Assembly: GCF_947494125.1 (NCBI RefSeq)
Contig: NZ_CANLTU010000001.1
Span: 124,001 to 188,000, forward strand
Source: an uncultured Tenacibaculum sp.
GTDB taxonomy: Bacteria > Bacteroidota > Bacteroidia > Flavobacteriales > Flavobacteriaceae
Direction: 5' to 3'
DNA: 64,000 nucleotides
Shown here: piece after piece, positions 63,967 through 64,000 of the stretch
Position numbering within the stretch: position 1 is the stretch's first letter
How the letters are laid out: each line of letters opens with the position of its first letter
The notes under the pieces: model-generated
The model's input: only the letters and a program-made list of their open reading frames with translations
Database searches by the model: none
Told to the model about the DNA's origin: nothing
Position numbers and translations under genes: made by a program

Positions 63967-64000
63967 TGTATCTTTCGCTAGTATTTATTCTAAAAACCAT

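Noticed and set aside
1..64000. CRISPR arrays, tRNA, rRNA, phage or insertion sequences
   Set aside because: Looked for direct-repeat arrays, cloverleaf sequences, transposase and phage genes by reading; none was found.

Overview
The window is an AT-rich bacterial chromosome segment from the phylum Bacteroidota, most probably a marine member of the Flavobacteriaceae close to Tenacibaculum. The evidence is the set of flavobacterial families (DUF6341, DUF6427 and DUF6370 proteins, a two-gene YD/RHS locus, SusC-style TonB receptors with an N-terminal carboxypeptidase-like repeat), promoters of the Bacteroidota type (TTTG, about 19 bases, TAnnTTTG), and a bisucaberin/desferrioxamine-type siderophore locus of a kind known from Tenacibaculum. 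The genus is an inference; no rRNA or tRNA gene was seen.

Positions 1-13100 are mostly housekeeping: recO, a CYTH protein, a PAQR/hemolysin III protein overlapping an acyltransferase, trpS, an aldo/keto reductase, pgk, moaE, an AddB-like nuclease and an omega-amidase. Positions 13200-21010 hold a two-gene secreted YD/RHS system. Its second protein ends in a non-RHS domain of about 260 residues, followed with a one-base overlap by a lipoprotein gene; this is the layout of a polymorphic toxin with an immunity protein. Positions 21100-33600 carry an acyl-ACP desaturase, an acyltransferase, a TonB receptor, pgi, an M23 peptidase and an aromatic amino acid catabolism group (tryptophan 2,3-dioxygenase, HPPD, homogentisate dioxygenase).

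Positions 33800-54150 form an iron island. The plus-strand half is uptake: a TonB siderophore receptor with a clear promoter and an abutting palindromic operator candidate, DUF3325 and DUF3649 membrane proteins, a PepSY membrane reductase candidate and an AraC/PchR-like regulator. The minus-strand half is one tight 11-gene operon. It runs PLP decarboxylase, N-hydroxylase, MFS exporter, a fused acyltransferase-NIS synthetase, then a separate acyltransferase and separate NIS synthetase (a second, split copy of the fused protein). It ends with five genes that hydroxamate siderophore pathways do not require: a nitroreductase, a membrane acyltransferase, a secreted HSL-type esterase, a sterol-desaturase-type hydroxylase and an RpfF-like crotonase. 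The crotonase keeps the two catalytic glutamates of diffusible signal factor (DSF) synthase at exactly the RpfF spacing. A flavodoxin gene diverges from the operon.

Positions 54170-58940 hold an Fe-S and redox module: Mrp/ApbC, NifU-like, ferredoxin-NADP reductase, a second sterol-desaturase-type protein and a 2Fe-2S ferredoxin in one operon, with a third desaturase paralogue divergent to it. The rest (58935-64000) is an alkyltransferase-like protein, a LysE transporter, trmB, DUF6341, DUF6427, upp, an outer-membrane-like protein and an alpha/beta hydrolase.

The best candidate for an undescribed system is the siderophore operon with its lipid and DSF-type tail. Either fatty-acid signalling is genetically tied to siderophore production, or the siderophore carries an unusual acyl group made by the tail genes.
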